NCBI GenBank assembly: GCA_944326705.1
Contig: CALVEY010000010.1
Span: forward strand, 1 to 64,000
Source: an uncultured Mucispirillum sp.
Lineage (GTDB): Bacteria; Chrysiogenota; Deferribacteres; Deferribacterales; Mucispirillaceae
DNA length: 64,000 bases
Reading direction: 5' to 3'
Part shown: piece after piece, positions 36,778 to 47,912 of the stretch
Layout: every line of letters begins with the position of its first letter
Position numbering within the stretch: position 1 is the first letter of the stretch
The notes under the pieces: model-generated
Told to the model about the DNA's origin: nothing
The model's input: only the letters and a program-made list of their open reading frames with translations
Databases searched by the model: none
Made by a program: the position numbers and the translations under genes

Positions 36778-36792
36778 GTAACTTTATAAAAA

Positions 36793-36828
36793 ATAACCTA
36801 GATTGATATTATTATCAATCTAGGTTAT
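36793..36828. terminator. Perfect 16-bp inverted repeat after the 273-aa gene
   Basis: ATAACCTAGATTGATA / TATCAATCTAGGTTAT with a 4-nt loop, 15 bases past the stop. A T-run follows only 14 bases later, so it is a stable 3' hairpin and possible terminator. The stretch 36829-37078 otherwise holds a repeat fragment and AT-rich sequence. Confidence 0.6.
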
Positions 36829-36869
36829 ATAATATTATTATCTGTTTTTTATTTTGCTTAATATTTGGT

Positions 36870-36922
36870 GGTATCCCATTTTTTATATTAATGATTTGTA
36901 GATATTTATATTATTTTAAAAA
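36870..36922. repeat. Family B repeat, left-end fragment
   Basis: GGTATCCCATTTTTTATATTAATG and following bases match the left end of the 35499 copy (GGATACCCCATTTTTTATATTCATG), about 50 bp in all. The core palindromes are missing, so this is a relic or solo end. Confidence 0.45.
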
Positions 36923-37078
36923 AAGCCATAAGAACAGCACTGTCTTTTGTATCATAAAACCATAATGTGTCTTTTTTAGTTTTGTTAGCAAGTGTATATA
37001 CTATTATTTCCTAATAGCCCTGTATACAATATATATTTGAAATTTCAGCCTGAATATAAAATAATTTAAATATAAAAA

Positions 37079-37100
37079 AAGCTGAGCATAAGCTCAGCTT
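37079..37100 (-). terminator. Terminator of the first hemerythrin-MCP gene
   Basis: AAGCTGAG / CTCAGCTT with 5-nt loop, T-run on the minus strand, 22 bases past the stop. Confidence 0.9.
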
Positions 37101-37122
37101 AAAATAATTATTTATATTAATT

Positions 37123-38664
37123 TTATACTGGTTTTGCACCTTTTGATTCAAGATATGCACCAAGTTTTGTATCTACTTTCATAATATGATTTGAAAGCCA
37201 GTCTTTTAAAAATTCAAGCACATTTACTCCCATAATATCTTCACCAGAGTCATATCTGTCTTCAAGTTTTTTGATTTCTGCAATGAAATCTTTATGAAGT
37301 TTCATGTGGCTTTCTTTTTCTGGATAGTTATACTCTGCCATCATTTTGTTTTCAAACCCAAAATGCCATACAGTATAATCAACTAAGTCTTTTAATACTT
37401 GACCAAGTTTTTCTCTTGATGAGCCTGATGAAAGTGAGTTATATACTGCATTAATTAAATCAATCCATCTAATGTGCTGTTCATCAATTGCATTATAGCC
37501 TACTGATAATGCAGAAGTAAATGTCATAAACTGACCTTCCCCTGCAGAATAGCCTTTTGAGCTTTCTTTCATTTCAGCAGCAATATTGTCAAGGTTGCTG
37601 CCAAGTTTCTGGCTTTCAAGTGTTCTATTTAATGCAACACCGTTTTCTTCGTATACTTTTTCAATAGATTTTGTAATATTGCCTATGCCTTCATACTGGT
37701 CATTCATAGCTTTTACAATATTTTTTGTAATATCAAGCATACCGTTAGTTTCATCACGAATATCTATAACTATTGCACCAGTATCCATAGTAATGCCTAT
37801 GGCTTCTTTTACCTGGTCAGCATTTATATTAACCTGTGTTGATATATCAGATGTTCTTGAATGGAGCTTATCAACAACTTTTTCTATTTCTGCAGTAAAT
37901 GATGTAGTTTTTTCTGCAAGTTTTCTCACTTCATCTGCAACTACTGCAAACCCTCTGCCTGATTCCCCTGCTCTTGCTGCTTCAATAGCTGCATTTAATG
38001 CTAAAAGGTTTGTCTGGTCTGCAATATCTGTAATATTACCAATACTTTGCTTAATATCATTAGAATAAATTACAAAATCGCCCATTGTGGCAACAATAGA
38101 ATTAACAGTTTCCTGTATCTGCTGCATTTTTAATATATTTGTTTCCATAGCTGTGCCTGCCTGGCTTGTTTTTGCAAGACAAAGCTCTGCAGCTTTTTGA
38201 GAGTCATCACATATTGCTTTTACATGTTCTGCTGTGTTTTGTAAATCATGAACTTCTTCACTTACAGTTCCTAAGCTTTGGTTTACAGTCATCACATTAT
38301 CATGCAGATTTGTCTGCACTGATGTTAAATCCCCAGCAGCTGATGCAACCCGCACCTGCGCATTTCTAAAATTTGCTCCTAATGCACAGAGTTTATCACT
38401 TAATTCATGGATATGTTTACCAATATTCAAAAAACGGCCTGTTGTCTGTGGCGGCTGAGTTGGACATGTTACCAGTGCTATATCAATATAGTCGTTTAAC
38501 ACTTTCATTTGTTTATAGAAAATCGCATCTTTTGCTACATTTATAGCAACAGATAAAATAAATATCACAACAGCTCCTAGTCCTGTATGAATATCTGTAA
38601 CTAATGTTAATATTATAGTTATTATCAATGCAATAACTGTATAAATAATACTTAGCGTTTTCAT
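37123..38664 (-). CDS. Methyl-accepting chemotaxis protein with C-terminal bacteriohemerythrin
   Basis: A 513-residue receptor. Two close N-terminal helices (residues about 3-47) leave almost no periplasmic loop, so sensing is probably cytoplasmic. The signalling domain contains the conserved hairpin tip ([20 protein letters not shown], residues about 215-234). Residues about 375-510 form a hemerythrin domain with iron ligands in [21 protein letters not shown] and NHIMKVD. It likely senses oxygen or NO for taxis. ATG at 38664 is chosen because AAGGAG precedes it by 7-8 bases. It follows nikR by 28 bases. Confidence 0.9.
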   Translation of the reverse strand: MKTLSIIYTVIALIITIILTLVTDIHTGLGAVVIFILSVAINVAKDAIFYKQMKVLNDYIDIALVTCPTQPPQTTGRFLNIGKHIHELSDKLCALGANFRNAQVRVASAAGDLTSVQTNLHDNVMTVNQSLGTVSEEVHDLQNTAEHVKAICDDSQKAAELCLAKTSQAGTAMETNILKMQQIQETVNSIVATMGDFVIYSNDIKQSIGNITDIADQTNLLALNAAIEAARAGESGRGFAVVADEVRKLAEKTTSFTAEIEKVVDKLHSRTSDISTQVNINADQVKEAIGITMDTGAIVIDIRDETNGMLDITKNIVKAMNDQYEGIGNITKSIEKVYEENGVALNRTLESQKLGSNLDNIAAEMKESSKGYSAGEGQFMTFTSALSVGYNAIDEQHIRWIDLINAVYNSLSSGSSREKLGQVLKDLVDYTVWHFGFENKMMAEYNYPEKESHMKLHKDFIAEIKKLEDRYDSGEDIMGVNVLEFLKDWLSNHIMKVDTKLGAYLESKGAKPV

Positions 38665-38692
38665 CCTACAACTCCTTATAACGCACAAAAAA

Positions 38693-39097
38693 TTATGATA
38701 TGGCTGTGGCACTAATTGATGCCAGTTTTATACCTTTTAATGCCTTTATTTTATAATAAAGTGATTTGACAAGACTGCTTTCGCCACGAATGGCAAGTAT
38801 TTCAAGACATGTATCATGGTCTAAATGGATATGCTGCATAGAGATTATTAAATCATGGCTTTCATGCTGCACTTCTAAAAGTTTAGACACTAAATCTTTA
38901 TTGTGGTGGCTGTATAAGAAAGTGACAGCCCCTGCAAGCACTCCTTCTGCATTAATAATATCTGCTTCAACATACTCTTTGATTAAATCTGATATTGCTT
39001 TTGAGCGTGTTTCATAAGACTGAGCTTTAATCTGCTTATCAAAAAGCTCAAGCAAATCTTTATCAAGAGATACCCCAAACCTGGTTAATGCTGACAT
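38693..39097 (-). CDS. nikR: NikR-type nickel-responsive regulator
   Basis: A 134-residue ribbon-helix-helix repressor with C-terminal ACT-like metal domain. The N-terminus ([20 protein letters not shown]) binds DNA. High-affinity nickel ligands appear as QHESHD, then [14 protein letters not shown] (His, His and Cys pattern of NikR). ATG at 39097 is preferred over an upstream GTG. It lies between two chemoreceptors. Nickel genes nearby: only larC, at 46.8 kb. Targets probably include nickel uptake elsewhere. Confidence 0.88.
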   Translation of the reverse strand: MSALTRFGVSLDKDLLELFDKQIKAQSYETRSKAISDLIKEYVEADIINAEGVLAGAVTFLYSHHNKDLVSKLLEVQHESHDLIISMQHIHLDHDTCLEILAIRGESSLVKSLYYKIKALKGIKLASISATAIS

Positions 39098-39209
39098 TTT
39101 TTTTCTCACTTATACTTTTAAATCAGTTTAACAGATTACTCTTATTTTTCTTTATAATCAAGATTTTTTTACCTCTCCTACTTAAACAATCCACATTTAA
39201 ATTAGTTCA

Positions 39210-40769
39210 TTATTTTTCTGCAACAGGCACAGCTTTTATCTGTTTTAAATATCTTCCTAATATTAAATCTGTTTTAAGGATATGATTTATGAGCCATTTT
39301 TTAAGAAATTCTAAAATATTTATTATAGAAATTTCTTCATTATTATCAAGTTTGCTGCATATAGAGCTGACTTCATTTAGTATATCATCATGCTGCACTT
39401 TATGGTCAAGATATCCTTGAAAATCATATTTTTCCATCATTCTATTTTCAAAATCAAAATGCCATATAGTATAATCAACTAAATCTTTTAAAACCATTTT
39501 AACAGAAGCATTATCTGACTTATTAATGTAAGCCTGATAAATTTTATTAAATAGATCAATCCATTTTTTATGCTGATTATCAAGCGGTTCATAGTCTACT
39601 GATAAAGCCTTGGTAAAAGTAAGATAATTATCAATATTGACTGTGCTTGAAGTATATTCATTTGTAATATTTTTTAATTCAAGAGCAATATCACTCAAAT
39701 TATTTCCAAGAATTAAACTTTCACTTGTTCTTACAAGTGCAGTATTATTTTCCTCATATATTTCTGAAACTGCCTGATTAACTGCCCCTATACCTTCATA
39801 CTGTGCATGGATATTTTCAACAATAGTTTTTGTTACATCAAGCATATTATTTGTTTCTGTGCGAATATCTGCAACAAGTATGCCCATTTCTTCTGTTACA
39901 TGAATAGTTTCTTTTACCTGTTCCGCATTAACATTTACCTGTGATGATATTTCAAAAGTTCTGGAATGAAGTCTATCAACTACTTTTTCTATTTCTGCAG
40001 TAAATGATGTAGTTTTTTCTGCCAGTTTTCTTACTTCATCTGCAACTACTGCAAACCCCCTGCCTGATTCACCTGCTCTTGCTGCTTCAATGGCTGCATT
40101 TAATGCTAAAAGATTTGTCTGGTCTGCAATATCTTCAATACCTTGAATACTGTTTTTTATCTCACTAGAATATGATACAAAATCGTTCATACTTATAACC
40201 ATCAAATCAACAGTATGCTCTATCTGCCTCATTTTTATCATATTATTATCCATAGCTTTTGTGCACTGGTTTGTTTTATCAAGGCATAATTCTGCAGCAG
40301 TTGTTGAATCTTCACACATAACATTCACCTGCTCTGCAGATTTCTGCAAATCTTCCATCTGACCAGCTACATTGTTAAGTTTATCATTAACTACTTTTAC
40401 ATTATTATTTAATAACAACTGAACATTTGAAATTTCAAATGCTATAGATGATATATGCACATAGCTTGAACTAAATCTAGAATAAAGCTCCGATAATTTT
40501 TCATTAAATTCATGTATTTTATTAGAAAGTGGAGAAAATCTTTTTTTAACAGCTGCAGGACTATCCTGACTTGTATTTAATGCGGATTCCACATAATCGT
40601 TAATACCTTTTATAGAAGAGGCAAATGATATATCAGAATAAAGCATAATGAAAAAAGCAAATATACTTACTGCAAAAGCTCCAGCTCCTGCAGCTCCCCC
40701 TGCAAATATCAGCAGCAAAATAGATACACACATAGATACTGCTAAAAAAAATACTGTCGTTCTTCGCAT
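39210..40769 (-). CDS. Methyl-accepting chemotaxis protein with C-terminal bacteriohemerythrin (paralog)
   Basis: A 519-residue paralog of the receptor at 37123. Helices at residues about 5-50, then a coiled-coil signalling region with the same tip sequence, and a hemerythrin domain at about 380-510 ([32 protein letters not shown] ligands). The signalling tip is nearly identical in the two proteins, whereas the membrane and linker parts diverge. Upstream of nikR by 112 bases on the same strand; no terminator is seen between. Confidence 0.9.
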   Translation of the reverse strand: MRRTTVFFLAVSMCVSILLLIFAGGAAGAGAFAVSIFAFFIMLYSDISFASSIKGINDYVESALNTSQDSPAAVKKRFSPLSNKIHEFNEKLSELYSRFSSSYVHISSIAFEISNVQLLLNNNVKVVNDKLNNVAGQMEDLQKSAEQVNVMCEDSTTAAELCLDKTNQCTKAMDNNMIKMRQIEHTVDLMVISMNDFVSYSSEIKNSIQGIEDIADQTNLLALNAAIEAARAGESGRGFAVVADEVRKLAEKTTSFTAEIEKVVDRLHSRTFEISSQVNVNAEQVKETIHVTEEMGILVADIRTETNNMLDVTKTIVENIHAQYEGIGAVNQAVSEIYEENNTALVRTSESLILGNNLSDIALELKNITNEYTSSTVNIDNYLTFTKALSVDYEPLDNQHKKWIDLFNKIYQAYINKSDNASVKMVLKDLVDYTIWHFDFENRMMEKYDFQGYLDHKVQHDDILNEVSSICSKLDNNEEISIINILEFLKKWLINHILKTDLILGRYLKQIKAVPVAEK

Positions 40770-40951
40770 AACTAATCACCATTTTAAATTTACTCTATAT
40801 TTTGTTATATATAATAGTACTTTATTTATATATTTTCAACCTATTTTATCCTTTTTAAAAAAAATTGTGTAAATTACATATAAAAACTTGATTTTATAGA
40901 ACAAAAAATATACTATAATATCTTTAATTATATAAAACAACAGGAGCAGCA

Positions 40952-43543
40952 ATGTTTAAAGATTTAATAGAAAAGCTATTTACACCAAGCCCAGATAAAA
41001 TATTTAAAAAATTACAGCCATTAATTAATAACATTAACAGCCATGGTGAAAAGCTGAAATCTCTTGATAATGATACACTTTTTAATCAAACTGTTATTTT
41101 CAGAAAACGACTTGCAGAAGGGGAAAGTTTAAATGATATTCTTCCAGAAGCATTTGCAACAGTTAGAGAAGTTAGTGACAGAATACTTAAAATGCGCCAT
41201 TTTGATGTGCAGCTTATGGGTGGTTATGTTCTCCATTCTGGTAAAATATCTGAAATGAAAACTGGTGAAGGTAAAACATTAGTTGCAACACTTCCGATGT
41301 ATTTAAATGCTATTGAAGGAAAAGGCGCTCACCTTGTTACTGTAAACGACTATCTTGCACGCCGTGACGCTTCCTGGATGGCTCCAATATATTTAGCTCT
41401 CGGGCTTTCTGTTGGTATTATCCAAAGTGATGCATCTAAACAGGTAGTCTGGGACGATAAAGAAAATTTTACTGTTAAACTTATAGATATTTCAAGAAAA
41501 CAGGCTTATGCCTGCGATATTACTTACGGCACAAATAATGAGTTTGGCTTTGACTATTTAAGGGATAATATGAAATATGATTTATCTGAATATGTGCAGA
41601 GAGAACTCCATTACGCTATTGTGGACGAAGTAGACTCTATTTTAATAGATGAAGCAAGAACTCCGCTTATTATTTCAGGCCCTACAAATAATACTACTGA
41701 CAGCTATTATGCAGTTAATAATGTGGTAAAACTTTTAAAACCAGAAGTCCATTATACTGTTGATGAAAAAAGAAAATCTGCTGATTTAACAGATGAAGGT
41801 ATTAACTTTGTAGAAGCAGGCTTAAAAGTAGGCAACCTTTACGATATTCAGAATGTAGATACTCTCCACTTTGTAAATAATGCATTAAGAGCCCATGCTG
41901 TATATAAACTTGATGTAGACTATGTTGTGCAGAATGGGGAAGTTATTATTGTAGATGAATTTACAGGCAGGCTTATGCCAGGCAGAAGATATTCTGACGG
42001 ACTTCATCAGGCATTAGAAGCAAAAGAAGGGGTGCAGGTGCAGAATGAAAACCAGACTTATGCATCTATCACTTTCCAAAACTATTTTAGAATGTATGAA
42101 AAACTTTCAGGTATGACAGGTACTGCATTAACAGAAGCTAATGAGTTTAAAAGCATTTACGGCTTAGAAGTTGTGCCTGTTCCTACTCACAGGAAAGTAA
42201 ACAGAATAGACAGACCTGATGTAATTTACAGAACTGCTCAGGAAAAATATGAAGCTATCGTTAAAGTTATAGAAGAGCTTCATAAAAAAGGTCAGCCTGT
42301 TCTTGTGGGTACTATATCTATTGAAAAAAGTGAGCTGCTTTCTCACATGCTGCAAAAAGCAAAAATTAAACATGAAGTATTAAATGCTAAAAACCACGAA
42401 AGAGAAGCAGAAATTGTTGCTCATGCTGGTGAAGTTGGTGCTGTAACTATTGCTACAAATATGGCAGGCCGTGGAACAGATATTAAACTTGGCGAAGGTG
42501 TGCAGGAATTAGGCGGTTTATTTATATTAGGCACAGAAAGACATGAATCTCGCCGTATTGATAACCAGCTGCGAGGCAGGTCAGGCAGGCAGGGCGATAA
42601 TGGTGAAAGTAGATTTTATCTCAGTACAGAAGATGACTTATTAAGAAAATTTGGTGCAGAAAAACTTTCTAAAATAATGAGCACTCTTGGTTTAAAACAT
42701 GGGGAAGAAATAGAATCTTCTCTTATTACAAGAACTATAGAAAGTGCACAGAAAAAAGTAGAAGCTTTCCATTTTGAAATGCGTAAACATTTACTTGAAT
42801 ATGATAATGTGGCAAACGCTCAAAGAAAAGTTATTTACAGCCTTAGAAGCCAGATTTTGCAGGGCTCTGATATTGATAAAATTATTAGAGAGTATGCAAG
42901 TGATGTTATAAGCGCACTGCTTGAAGACTTTATTACTCCACAAAATCCAAACTATGAAGAAGCAGAAAAAATATTTGAAAGAATATTTGGATTAAAAGCA
43001 GATTTATCTCAAGCTGATTCAAAACATTTAGATATTGCTAAAAATGAATTAATAAACCAATTTGAAGCAAAATTTCAAGAAAGAAAACAGGAATTTAAAG
43101 GCCATTTTGAAGATTTTTCAAAATATATCCTTATTAATACACTTGATAACAGGTGGAAACAGCATCTGCTGCAAATGGACCATCTTCGTGACAGTGTAGG
43201 CTTAAGGGGCTATGGTCAAAAAGACCCATTAATAGAATATAAAAGAGAAGCTTATGCACTTTTTATTGATATGATGGATAGAATAAACAGAGAAACTGTT
43301 GAGCTTATTATGAAAGTGCAGATACAAATGCAGACTCCAGAAGAAGCAGCTGCAGAAAATGCACGCAGACTTAAACAGTTACAGGCAGAAAAGGATAAAC
43401 AGCTAAAAGAAAAACGCTCACTTGAAAAAGAAACTCAGAAAAAAACAACTGTTAAAAGAAATGCACCTAAAATAGGAAGAAACGACCCTTGTCCTTGCGG
43501 CAGCGGCAAAAAATATAAAAACTGCCATGGTGCTCAAGGATAA
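40952..43543 (+). CDS. secA: Preprotein translocase ATPase SecA
   Basis: An 863-residue motor of Sec export. Walker [15 protein letters not shown] (residues about 108), DEAD-like [20 protein letters not shown] (split: [12 protein letters not shown] then RTPLIIS), and [12 protein letters not shown] in the second helicase domain. The C-terminal zinc motif [17 protein letters not shown] binds SecB or phospholipids. Length typical. Followed by lolA after 57 bases. Confidence 0.98.
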   Translation: MFKDLIEKLFTPSPDKIFKKLQPLINNINSHGEKLKSLDNDTLFNQTVIFRKRLAEGESLNDILPEAFATVREVSDRILKMRHFDVQLMGGYVLHSGKISEMKTGEGKTLVATLPMYLNAIEGKGAHLVTVNDYLARRDASWMAPIYLALGLSVGIIQSDASKQVVWDDKENFTVKLIDISRKQAYACDITYGTNNEFGFDYLRDNMKYDLSEYVQRELHYAIVDEVDSILIDEARTPLIISGPTNNTTDSYYAVNNVVKLLKPEVHYTVDEKRKSADLTDEGINFVEAGLKVGNLYDIQNVDTLHFVNNALRAHAVYKLDVDYVVQNGEVIIVDEFTGRLMPGRRYSDGLHQALEAKEGVQVQNENQTYASITFQNYFRMYEKLSGMTGTALTEANEFKSIYGLEVVPVPTHRKVNRIDRPDVIYRTAQEKYEAIVKVIEELHKKGQPVLVGTISIEKSELLSHMLQKAKIKHEVLNAKNHEREAEIVAHAGEVGAVTIATNMAGRGTDIKLGEGVQELGGLFILGTERHESRRIDNQLRGRSGRQGDNGESRFYLSTEDDLLRKFGAEKLSKIMSTLGLKHGEEIESSLITRTIESAQKKVEAFHFEMRKHLLEYDNVANAQRKVIYSLRSQILQGSDIDKIIREYASDVISALLEDFITPQNPNYEEAEKIFERIFGLKADLSQADSKHLDIAKNELINQFEAKFQERKQEFKGHFEDFSKYILINTLDNRWKQHLLQMDHLRDSVGLRGYGQKDPLIEYKREAYALFIDMMDRINRETVELIMKVQIQMQTPEEAAAENARRLKQLQAEKDKQLKEKRSLEKETQKKTTVKRNAPKIGRNDPCPCGSGKKYKNCHGAQG

Positions 43544-43600
43544 TTGCAGCTTAAAAGTTATTTCAGCACTAAAAGGTTAATGAATATAAACAGGTGGTAT

Positions 43601-44194
43601 ATGAAAAAATTATTAACTTTACTTTTTACATTAGTATGCTTTACTGCTTTTGCAGAAGATAAAGAAAAAACTGACTATATGCAGCTTTTATCTAATATTA
43701 AAAGTTTATCGGCAGAGTTTAAGCAGGTAAATAACTTAAAAGATTACGGCGAAGATATTTATACAGGCAAAGTATATATAAATATGAAAGAAAAAGCATT
43801 ATGGGATTATACTGAGCCTTATTCATCATGGTATCTTATTACAACAGAAACTATTGACCATTATGATGAAATAAATAACCAGCTTGTTAAAATGAAAGCA
43901 AAAGACTATAAAGAATATGCACTTTTGCAGGTATTAATGGATTTTTCTCAGCTCAGCAAAAGCTTTACTGCCAAACAGAAAGATAATACTTTATCTTTAA
44001 AACCAAAAAACGATGCAGGGCTTGCTTATATTAACATTGTTTTTAAAGACGGTGTAATATCTGAAATAAATAGTAAAGATAATGCTGGCAACTTAACTAC
44101 TATTACATTAAGCAAAGTAGAAATAGATAAAAAAATAAGCAGTTCATCTTTTAAAAAGAAACTGCCTAAAGATGTAAATGTATTTAATCAGTAA
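43601..44194 (+). CDS. lolA: LolA-like outer-membrane lipoprotein carrier
   Basis: A 197-residue periplasmic protein with a Sec signal (MKKLLTLLFTLVCFTAFA). Mature part shows LLSNIKSLSAEFKQV then DIYTGKVYINMKEKALWDY, the start of the LolA barrel, and the rest fits. It carries lipoproteins from LolCDE to the outer membrane. ATG at 43601 is chosen because it begins the signal peptide; an open frame extends 19 codons upstream with no support. It sits between secA and the transferase gene. Confidence 0.85.
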   Translation: MKKLLTLLFTLVCFTAFAEDKEKTDYMQLLSNIKSLSAEFKQVNNLKDYGEDIYTGKVYINMKEKALWDYTEPYSSWYLITTETIDHYDEINNQLVKMKAKDYKEYALLQVLMDFSQLSKSFTAKQKDNTLSLKPKNDAGLAYINIVFKDGVISEINSKDNAGNLTTITLSKVEIDKKISSSSFKKKLPKDVNVFNQ

Positions 44195-44211
44195 AAAGGA
44201 GTAATGTGCAA

Positions 44212-45869
44212 ATGCTAACCAAAATTAAACATAACATTATAAATATTGATAAGCATATTTTTATTAGGAATTTTTTATTTGTACTAGCTGTTACTGTTAT
44301 TTACAGTTTATCCGTAAATATTCCTCTAATTAAAATGAATTATCCAGAAAAATATTTTATACTTGCTTTATTTATGTCAATTACTCGTGATTTTATTATT
44401 TGGTTTATTGTATTTTTAAACAGATGGGTTTTTGCTGTATTTACTATTTTTACTTTTGTTGCTGGCTTTGGTCTTAAATATGTAAATGAATATTTGAATA
44501 TGGGGCTAAATATTGGTACATTTGAAGTAATATTTTCTACAAATCTAGTAGAAGCCAAAGGAGTAATGAATGATACATTAATAAATTATTTCACAGTTGG
44601 ATTATTAATTGCCGTTATAATTGTATCATTAAGATTTATATTAATAACTGATAAACATAAAGTTAATTGGGGGGGGGATTTCTACTTTTACTTACAGCAT
44701 TAATCTTCCTGTTTTTAGGAAAACTACCTGAAAATTATATGAAAAAAGTCAAATACGGCTCATCTGAAAAAGATATTGTAAACACAGGCAGAGGTTTTGA
44801 TATCATGCCTGAAAAAATCTATGAAAATTTTTATCATCTTTTCAAAAATAAAATTGAAATGAAATATATGATATACAAAAGAAATAGTCTTGAGATAAAT
44901 GATGTAGTTTATAATGAGAAAGAAGGCCAAATAATTATTTTTGTGCTAACAGATGCACTTAGACCTGACCATATGTCTTTATATGGATATGAAAGAGAAA
45001 CAACACCATATATGAAACAGGCTGGTTTTATTCCTTTTAATGATATGTATGCATGTGAAACATCTACAACCCGCTCTGTTCCATGTCTTTTAACAAGTAT
45101 GAAAAGGGGAGAAAATTTCCTTACATATTTAGAAAAACCATCAATATTTACAATCTTTAAAAAGGCTGGATTTTATACAGCATTTATTTCTGCACAAAGT
45201 TCTATTTCTACATCAGATACAGGGCAGACTATTATTGCAGATGATGCTGATTATAGTTTTTTTAATATCAATTTTGATGTGCAGTATGATACTGAACTAT
45301 TGCCATATTTTGATAATATTTTAAATAACAGCAATCCAAATAAATTAATAGCTATTCAGCTAAATGGAAGTCATTGGGATTATAATACAAGGTTTAAATT
45401 AGAAGACGCAGAATGGAAACCATTATGTGAAAATTTTGCACTTGACTGTCCTGTTGAAAACTTAGTTAATTCTTACGATAATACAATACTTACTACAGAT
45501 ACACTTGTAAAAAATATTGTTGAAAGAGTAAAGGATAAAAATGCAGTAATTTATTTTTCATCTGACCATGGACAGTTCCTTGGAGAAGGCGGACTTCGTA
45601 TGCATGCACAAGGAAGATTAAATTTTAAAGAAACAGGTGTTGTTCCTTTTGCCGTATGGGTTTCAGATAAGGCAAAAAAACATATAAATATTGATACTAT
45701 ACTTCATAATAAAGATAAAATTACAACACATGATATAATATTTCATTCTATTTCATCATGTGCAGGTATAAAATCAAGTGTTATAGATAAAAATTTAAGC
45801 ATATGTTCTGAAAGTTTAATAGAAGCACCTAATGAATTTAAAAATTATATTAGTAAAAAAGCAGAATAA
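44212..45869 (+). CDS. Phosphoethanolamine transferase (EptA-like), split by a G9 tract
   Basis: Two frames make one gene. The first (165 codons to a stop at 44703) carries the start of a five-helix membrane domain. The second, from the G tract to 45869, carries the last helix and a sulfatase-fold periplasmic domain: DALRPDHMSLYGYE with metal Asp, catalytic Thr in CETSTTRSVPC, and SSDHGQFLGEGG. Ten (or seven) Gs at 44669-44677 would join them as WGGGF. With nine the enzyme is off. It would decorate lipid A or another surface glycan with phosphoethanolamine. Start is ATG 44212 or GTG 44206. It follows lolA by 11-17 bases. Confidence 0.85.
44669..44677 (+). repeat. G9 tract in the phosphoethanolamine transferase gene
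   Basis: Nine Gs within the codons for the last membrane helix. The nine-base state leaves upstream and downstream parts in different frames; ten Gs restore them. A contingency-type tract. Confidence 0.9.
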
Positions 45870-45931
45870 TTGTTTACACATAGAATATTAAAGGCTGTAT
45901 ATTTATTATATATTTTATAAAACAGTATTAT

Positions 45932-46765
45932 CTAATAATCTAGAATTAAAATTCCTGTATTATCTTGCTTTAATATATACAGCCTGATAAATATAGAACG
46001 CAGAATCATTTGAAGAGAACCACCACTATACCAGTAGTTTTTATGCATATTAGGAAATATACTGTTAACAAAACTAAAATATTTTACATTACAGCTTATA
46101 AAGTCTACTGGATATTTTTCTACAATATCAATTATATTTTTTATTATTAAATTATTTTTTTCTTTATCTTCGTAAAATACTGGTTCAAAATAATATGATG
46201 TAATAAAACCTTTTTTTGAAAAAATTTGCAGTAATGCAGGATAAGGGCTTTCTATAATTAAAGATGATTTATTTATATTATACTTACTTGTATGCTTTAT
46301 TAATGTGTCTAAAATACCTAAGTAATTTTCACTATTCATATTTTTAAAATCTAACCAAAGATACTTTAAATCAGATTTCCCCCCCCCAGTAATAAGTCCA
46401 TTTAAATTTTTAAATATTTCATCTAAATATAAATAGTTATTTTTATTAATATCTATATTAATATTATCGTGTGAAATTATAAATTTATTATCATAAAATA
46501 CAACATCAGTTTCAAAACATTTGTATTTATTAAAATATTTTTTTAATTTTTCTATACTATAAACTGCATGTATTGAAATAAAAGGCTTCGAAAAATTATT
46601 TTTTATATGAGATGAACTTTCTATACTACTGGATTTATTATATAATGATACATTAGAATATGAATTTAGTGATAAATAACCAATTATATTCTCTATAACA
46701 CCCCATAATGTTATGCTAATCAGCAAAAAAACAACAATATTTTTTATATACTTTTCTATATCCAT
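45932..46765 (-). CDS. GDPD-like membrane-anchored protein with a G9 tract
   Basis: A 277-residue protein with an N-terminal helix (about 10-28). From residue 60: ISIHAVYS, FETDVVFYDNKFIISHD, then YLYLDEIF and YLWLDFKN, which follow the order of glycerophosphodiester phosphodiesterases (His, Glu-x-Asp, His-Asp, then Glu/Asp-x-Lys). Exact substrate unknown. The tract of nine Gs at 46379-46387 encodes three Gly in TGGGKSD and the frame is open at present, so this gene is on. Its end is 62 bases from that of the transferase, tail to tail. LarC lies 3 bases upstream. Confidence 0.7.
   Translation of the reverse strand: MDIEKYIKNIVVFLLISITLWGVIENIIGYLSLNSYSNVSLYNKSSSIESSSHIKNNFSKPFISIHAVYSIEKLKKYFNKYKCFETDVVFYDNKFIISHDNINIDINKNNYLYLDEIFKNLNGLITGGGKSDLKYLWLDFKNMNSENYLGILDTLIKHTSKYNINKSSLIIESPYPALLQIFSKKGFITSYYFEPVFYEDKEKNNLIIKNIIDIVEKYPVDFISCNVKYFSFVNSIFPNMHKNYWYSGGSLQMILRSIFIRLYILKQDNTGILILDY
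46379..46387 (-). repeat. G9 tract in the GDPD-like gene
   Basis: Nine Cs on the plus strand, read as nine Gs in the gene. The tract is in frame with both halves of the product. Loss or gain of one base would truncate the protein near residue 130. Confidence 0.9.
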
Positions 46766-46768
46766 ATT

Positions 46769-47911
46769 TTATCCTAAAACTTTATTCATTATTTCAAGTG
46801 GTGTAAGGTTTAATTTTTCTGCTGCCTTTTTACAGTCTTCCCACTCTGGAGAAAGCCTGACTATATCTTTATATTTTATGCGCTTAAGCTTGATTTTTTC
46901 GCCCATAAAGTCTTTTTCTATAAAATCTCTTTCAGCAGTTACTCTATTTACTTTTTCTACACGCATACCTATTGTGCTTGAATATTTTAATAAAGTATAT
47001 ACTATTTCATCTTTATCCTGCTCTGCACACATTATATTTACCACATATAAAGGTCTGTTTTTCTTGCCAAAAGCAGGGATAAAGCATACATCCTTTGCAC
47101 CTTTTTCCATAAGCTTTTCATGTAGATAGCCTAAAAGCTCACCTGTCATATCATCTATATTTGTGGTAATATTTATTATACTTTCATTATATGTATTTTC
47201 TAAAATAATGGTGCGCATAAAGTTTGCCATATTTTTAAACTCTTTCTGACCTGTTGCAAAGCTGTCTTTAATAACCTTTCCTGCAAATGTGTTTGTATAT
47301 TCTGATACATATGTTTTAAGCAAAGCTGCACCAGTTGGTGTTATCATTTCCCCTTCTGTATCTACTCTTTTTAAAGGTATATCTTCTAATATTTTAAGAG
47401 TTGCAGGGGCTGGAAGCGGCATTATGCCATGGGCTGCATTAATATAACCATAACCAGTTACAGGAATATTTGATATTACTCTATCAATATTTAATTCATT
47501 TAAACACCAGGCTGCACCAAAAACATCAATAATAGTATCCACAGCACCTATTTCATGAAAATGAACTTCTTCTATACCTATTCCATGCACTTTGCTTTCT
47601 GCTTCAGCTATTATTTCAAAAGTTTTTACTGCATTTTCTTTTACCTTATCATCACATTCTGCAGAATATATCATCTTTTTAATATCTTCTAAATGCCTGA
47701 AAGGCTCGCCCTCTATATCACATTTTATAATAAGTCTGTTGCAGGCTACAGCATTTCGCCATACTGTTTCAAGCTCTAATTCTACAGGCTTATTAAGCAT
47801 TTTTGAAAGTATTTCTGATAATTTATTAATATCTGCTCCAAGCCCTGCTAAAGATGTAAGCATAATATCACCAGAAATACCAGTAGTCATATCTAAATAT
47901 AATTCACGCAT
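46769..47911 (-). CDS. larC: LarC-family nickel insertion protein
   Basis: A 380-residue member of the LarC/DUF111 family, which makes the nickel-pincer cofactor by CTP-dependent insertion. Family marks: YLDMTTGISGDIMLTSLAG start, HFHEIGAVDTIIDVFGAAW, and PTGAALLKTY; second half NIDDMTGELLGYL. No LarA or LarB in this window. In other bacteria the usual frameshift splits larC; here it is one frame. It lies two bases after nth. Confidence 0.88.
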   Translation of the reverse strand: MRELYLDMTTGISGDIMLTSLAGLGADINKLSEILSKMLNKPVELELETVWRNAVACNRLIIKCDIEGEPFRHLEDIKKMIYSAECDDKVKENAVKTFEIIAEAESKVHGIGIEEVHFHEIGAVDTIIDVFGAAWCLNELNIDRVISNIPVTGYGYINAAHGIMPLPAPATLKILEDIPLKRVDTEGEMITPTGAALLKTYVSEYTNTFAGKVIKDSFATGQKEFKNMANFMRTIILENTYNESIINITTNIDDMTGELLGYLHEKLMEKGAKDVCFIPAFGKKNRPLYVVNIMCAEQDKDEIVYTLLKYSSTIGMRVEKVNRVTAERDFIEKDFMGEKIKLKRIKYKDIVRLSPEWEDCKKAAEKLNLTPLEIMNKVLG

Positions 47912-47912
47912 A

